Shown one piece after another: positions 5,640-8,528 of a stretch of 8,528 nucleotides of DNA. Below the pieces are notes generated by a model, which worked only from the letters and a program-made list of their open reading frames with translations, was not told the DNA's origin and did no database searches. The first letter of the stretch is position 1, and each line of letters begins with the position of its first letter. This DNA is from Alphaproteobacteria bacterium. Its GTDB lineage: Bacteria > Pseudomonadota > Alphaproteobacteria > CACIAM-22H2. The position numbers and the translations under genes are program-made. The stretch covers positions 1 to 8,528 of the forward strand of contig CANMWW010000065.1 in assembly GCA_947500965.1 (NCBI GenBank). The letters run 5' to 3'.

Positions 5640-6053
5640 CTAGGCCACGTCCTGGAGCGAGCGCAGCCAGGCCTCCAGCCAGGCCGCGTAGCCGCGGTCG
5701 ACGCGCAGCTCCCACGCCTCGGGGTCGACGCGGCGCAGGATCGCCGGCACGCCCGCCATCGCCGTGCGTGTCGCCTCGCCCGGCCGCACGAGCGCGAGGT
5801 CGAGCGTGCAGGCCTTCGCCAGCAGCCGCGCGGCGCCCGGCCCGGACAGCGTCCAGCCCTCGTGCGCGTCGCCCACGTCGATCGCGAGCGCGCCGCCGAG
5901 CGGCGGCAGCGCGGAGGCCTCCGCGTCGAGCACGAGATGCTCGCGCGGCCCGAGGCGCAGCGTCGAGAGGCCGGCCAGCGCGCCGTCCGGCACGTCGCCG
6001 TCGATGACGACCAGCCGCTCCGGCCCGATCGGCTCGATCCGCGCCGCGCTCAT
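5640..6053 (-). CDS. soxG: Sarcosine oxidase gamma subunit family protein (short)
   Basis: A 137-residue protein with the SoxG pattern: LGPREHLVLDA (34-44), an IDVGDAHEGWTLSGPGAARLLAK core (58-80), the CTLDL stretch (82-86), RTAMAGVPAIL (96-106), ELRVDRGYAAWLEAWL (115-130). In heterotetrameric sarcosine oxidase the gamma chain packs against the alpha subunit's aminomethyltransferase region, and its own catalytic role is unclear. The ATG is set by the ATGA overlap with soxA and by GAGAGGA (6061-6067) seven bases upstream; the longer open frame on this strand is only soxA read in another frame. It is shorter than the roughly 180-210 residues usual for SoxG, mostly at the N-terminus. A 12-bp near-repeat encodes AWLEAWL near the end. 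The position directly after soxA matches the standard soxBDAG order and supports the call despite weak conservation in this family. Confidence 0.8.
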   Translation of the reverse strand: MSAARIEPIGPERLVVIDGDVPDGALAGLSTLRLGPREHLVLDAEASALPPLGGALAIDVGDAHEGWTLSGPGAARLLAKACTLDLALVRPGEATRTAMAGVPAILRRVDPEAWELRVDRGYAAWLEAWLRSLQDVA

Positions 6054-8528
6054 GCCCGCATCCTCTCGCCCTTCGGGTCGAGGAAGACCGGGCGCACGAG
6101 CGTCGCGCGCATCCGCTCGCCCGACGGGGCGAAGAGATCGACCTCCGTGCCAAGCAGCCGCCTGCCGTCCTCCACCAGCCCAAGCGCGATGGAGCGGCCG
6201 AGCGCGGGGCTCATGCAGCTCGCGGTCACGTAGCCGCGGCCACGCGGGCCGGTGGCGTCGAGGACCTGCGCGCCCTCGGGCAGGACGCAGGCCGGGTCGG
6301 CGGCGAGCAGGCCGACGAGCTGCGGGCGCGGCGCCGGGTCGGCGATGTTGCGCTCGAGCGCGCGCTTGCCGACGAAGTCCGGCTTGCCGGCGGCGACGAT
6401 CCACTTCATGCCGAGGTCGTAGGGGTCAGCGATGCCGTCGGCCTCGTGGCCGACCGAGATGAAGCCCTTCTCGATGCGCAGGACGTGGTTCGCCTCGGAG
6501 CCGAGCGGCTCGATTCCATGCGCGGCGCCGGCGGCGAGCAGCGCGGTCCAGAGCTCGAGCGCGCGGCGCGCGGGCACCATGACCTCGAAGCTGAGCTCGC
6601 CGGTGAAGCTCACCCGCGCGACGCGCGCCGGGATCCCCGCCACGCGCCCCTCGCGGATCGCCATGAACGGGAAGGCCTCGCGCGAGAGGTCGATGTCGGT
6701 GACGGCCGCGGCAAGCACCTCGCGCGCGCGCGGCCCGCACAGCACGACGTCGGCCCATTGCGAGGTGACCGGCACGAGGCGCACGTCGAGCCCGGGCCAC
6801 GCGACCTGCCGGTGGTACTCGAAGCGCGCATGCGCGGCCTCGGCGTTGCCCGTCGTCGTGGTGACGAGGAAGCGATCCGCGGCGAGGCGGAAGGCGACGC
6901 CGTCGTCGAAGATCCGCCCGTCCTCCAGCAGCATGACGCCGTAGCGCCCGGTGCCCGGCGCGAGGTCAGCCCAGGCGTTGCAGTACATGCGCTCGAGGAA
7001 GGCGACGACGTCGCGGCCGGCGAACTCGAACTTGCCGAGCGGGCTGGAGTCGTAGACCGCGACGGCGCCGCGGCAGGCCCGGCATTCGCGCGCCGTCGCC
7101 TCGTCGAGCGTCTCCGCGCCGCGCGGGTAGTAGCCGGGCCGGCGCCAGTTGCCGCCGACATCGTAGATCCGCGCGCCCGCCCCGACATGCCACGCGGTCA
7201 GCGGCGTCTCGCGCGCCGGCAGCACGAACCAGCCCTCGCGCGGCGCGAGCGTGCCGAAGGCGACCGGCGCGAAGGGCGGGCGGAACGTGGTCGGCGCGGG
7301 CATCCCCGCTTCGTCGCCGCGCGCGCCGGCGAGGATCGCGGCGGCGTTCGCCCCGGAATGCCTGCCCTGGTCCGGCGCCATGCCGCAGGTCGTGTAGCGC
7401 TTCATCAGCTCCATGCGGTCGAAGCCCTCGCGGACCGCGAGCCTGATGTCCGCCGATGTCACGTCGGCGGCGAGGTCGACGAAGGCCTTGCCGCCGCCCG
7501 CGCGACGCGGCGCCTCGAAGAGGCCGCCCGGCGCCGGGTCGAGTTCGTCGGCGACGAGGATGTCGGGATCCTCGGCGTCCGGGACGCGCCGTCCAAGCGC
7601 CGCGGCGAGGCGCGACGCCGCCGCGAGCGCCCCCGCGATCGCGCCGCGCAGCGTCGTCTCGCCGGCGCAGGCGCCAGCGGCGAGCGTTGCCCTGCCGTCG
7701 GCGACGGGCAGGAAGGCGGCCAGCCGCGCATCGTGCCCGACCTGCCCGCCGGCCTGCGCGTGGAGATGCGCGAGCGGGGTCCAGCCGCCCGAGACCGCGA
7801 CGACGTCGCAATCGAGGCTGCGCGTGCGATCCGGGTCGTCGAGCGGCGCGATGCGCGCGGCCTCGACCTGCCGCCCCGCGACATCGACGACCGCGTGGCC
7901 GAGGATCGGCGCGATGCCGAGGCGCGCCGCGAGCTCGAGCGCCGCGGCGCCTGCATGCGGGCGCGGATCGACGATGGCGCCGACCTGCACGCCCAGGCGC
8001 TTGAGGCGCGCCGCGTCGGCGTAGGCCGCGTCGTTGTTCGCGAAGACCGCGACGCCGCGCCCGCACGCCACGCCGAAGCGGTCGGCGTAGCGTCGCACGG
8101 CCGAGAGCGACATCACGCCGGGGCGGTCGTTGCCGGAGAAGACGATCGGCCGCTCGATCGCGCCGGTCGCGAGCAGGATGCGCCGCGCGCGGATGCGCCA
8201 GAGCCTCTCGTCGAGCCCCGGGGAAGGCGCGCGCTCCACCGCGAGCGCGAAGCCGTGGTCGTGGAGGCCCACGACCATCGCGCGGGAAAGGCGCATGCAT
8301 CCCGGCGCGGCATCGAACCCGGCGGCGAGGCGTCGCGCCCATTCCATCGGCCGCTCCGCGCCGATGGACGCGTCGAGGCCGTCCAGCGCGGCGAGGCCCG
8401 GCTCCTCGCCGTCGTCGGCGAGGATCACGCGCAGCCCCGACGCGGCGAGCGCATGTGCCGCGGCGAGGCCAGCGGGCCCGGCGCCGGCGACGAGCACGTC
8501 GCAATGCGCGTTCACCGCCTCGTGCGTC
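6050..8528 (-). CDS. soxA: Sarcosine oxidase alpha subunit, partial (N-terminus beyond right edge)
   Basis: 825 residues are visible, numbered here from the first full codon at 8527. A dinucleotide-binding motif (GAGPAGLAAA, 15-24) opens the pyridine-nucleotide/FAD fold, with LATGAIERPIVF (119-130) and NNDAAYADA (164-172). A SoxA_A3-like segment follows (KAFVDLAADVTSADIR, then KRYTT and DQGR at about 376-388), then a GcvT-type folate-binding aminomethyltransferase domain from about 430 to the end (SPLGKFEF, NAWADL, FPFMAIREG, SFTGELSFEV). The frame stays open to the edge, and the GTG at 8515 lies inside the conserved HAHCDVLV region, so it is not the start. About 150-170 residues with the 2Fe-2S domain should lie outside. 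The enzyme oxidatively demethylates sarcosine, giving glycine, H2O2 and 5,10-methylene-THF. N-methylglutamate dehydrogenase subunit C is a close relative and cannot be excluded. soxB and soxD are expected to the right. Confidence 0.93.
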   Translation of the reverse strand, partial: THEAVNAHCDVLVAGAGPAGLAAAHALAASGLRVILADDGEEPGLAALDGLDASIGAERPMEWARRLAAGFDAAPGCMRLSRAMVVGLHDHGFALAVERAPSPGLDERLWRIRARRILLATGAIERPIVFSGNDRPGVMSLSAVRRYADRFGVACGRGVAVFANNDAAYADAARLKRLGVQVGAIVDPRPHAGAAALELAARLGIAPILGHAVVDVAGRQVEAARIAPLDDPDRTRSLDCDVVAVSGGWTPLAHLHAQAGGQVGHDARLAAFLPVADGRATLAAGACAGETTLRGAIAGALAAASRLAAALGRRVPDAEDPDILVADELDPAPGGLFEAPRRAGGGKAFVDLAADVTSADIRLAVREGFDRMELMKRYTTCGMAPDQGRHSGANAAAILAGARGDEAGMPAPTTFRPPFAPVAFGTLAPREGWFVLPARETPLTAWHVGAGARIYDVGGNWRRPGYYPRGAETLDEATARECRACRGAVAVYDSSPLGKFEFAGRDVVAFLERMYCNAWADLAPGTGRYGVMLLEDGRIFDDGVAFRLAADRFLVTTTTGNAEAAHARFEYHRQVAWPGLDVRLVPVTSQWADVVLCGPRAREVLAAAVTDIDLSREAFPFMAIREGRVAGIPARVARVSFTGELSFEVMVPARRALELWTALLAAGAAHGIEPLGSEANHVLRIEKGFISVGHEADGIADPYDLGMKWIVAAGKPDFVGKRALERNIADPAPRPQLVGLLAADPACVLPEGAQVLDATGPRGRGYVTASCMSPALGRSIALGLVEDGRRLLGTEVDLFAPSGERMRATLVRPVFLDPKGERMRA
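6061..6067 (-). promoter_or_regulatory. Ribosome binding site of soxG inside the 3' end of soxA
   Basis: On the minus strand GAGAGGA ends seven bases before the soxG ATG (6053-6051). With the four-base overlap it fixes the soxG start and implies coupled translation from the soxA transcript. Confidence 0.6.

Noticed and set aside
5665..5685. AGCCAGGCC repeated after three bases near the soxG 3' end
   Set aside because: It simply encodes AWLEAWL on the minus strand. It may be a small tandem duplication, but nothing suggests function.
6966..8504. Second long minus-strand frame (512 codons) overlapping soxA
   Set aside because: It is extremely arginine-rich and lies in another frame of soxA, whose own frame shows continuous conserved motifs.
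8490..8515. GTG at 8515 as the soxA start codon
   Set aside because: The frame remains open to the window edge and the family's N-terminal 2Fe-2S region should precede HAHCDVLV, so this is an internal valine.

Overview
The window is GC-rich throughout (by eye around 70% or more) with strong G/C bias at third codon positions, densely packed genes, a Tat-type solute-binding protein and a sarcosine-oxidase-type operon. This suggests a high-GC proteobacterium, most likely an alphaproteobacterium such as Rhodospirillales or a relative; the taxonomy is inference only. No gap between genes exceeds 75 bp. I see no tRNA, rRNA, CRISPR array, insertion sequence or phage gene.

Left block, 1-5638, plus strand: a colinear run that reads as one operon. 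It opens with the 3' end of a HisC-like PLP aminotransferase (1-414). Next comes an HD-domain protein of the PhnZ/COG4341 type (411-1019, sharing ATGA with the aminotransferase), an isopenicillin-N-synthase-like 2-oxoglutarate/Fe(II) dioxygenase (1091-2074) and a membrane histidine-box desaturase (2088-3005). These three belong to three unrelated iron-oxygenase folds. They are followed by a polar-amino-acid-type ABC importer: permease (3040-3828), periplasmic binding protein (3874-4686) and second permease (4742-5638). No ATPase gene is present. The binding protein has the best ribosome binding site in the window on a C/A-rich leader, and a perfect 26-bp inverted repeat lies directly after it. 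Both features fit high expression of the binding protein relative to the permeases.

Right block, 8528-5640, minus strand: most of a sarcosine oxidase alpha subunit gene (soxA, 5' end beyond the right edge) and a short gamma subunit gene (soxG), overlapping by ATGA. Only one base separates the soxG stop from the stop of the convergent permease gene.

Working model (inference): the left operon imports an amino-acid-like, possibly N-modified compound and processes it oxidatively. An Fe/2OG hydroxylase beside an HD-type di-iron oxygenase recalls PhnY/PhnZ and TmpA/TmpB, where hydroxylation is followed by oxidative C-P cleavage. The adjacent sarcosine-oxidase-type complex would demethylate N-methyl amino acids such as products of betaine breakdown. 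No pathway known to me has exactly this aminotransferase, HD, 2OG, desaturase and importer set, so the substrate is unknown. The cassette at 1-5638 is the best candidate here for an undescribed system.
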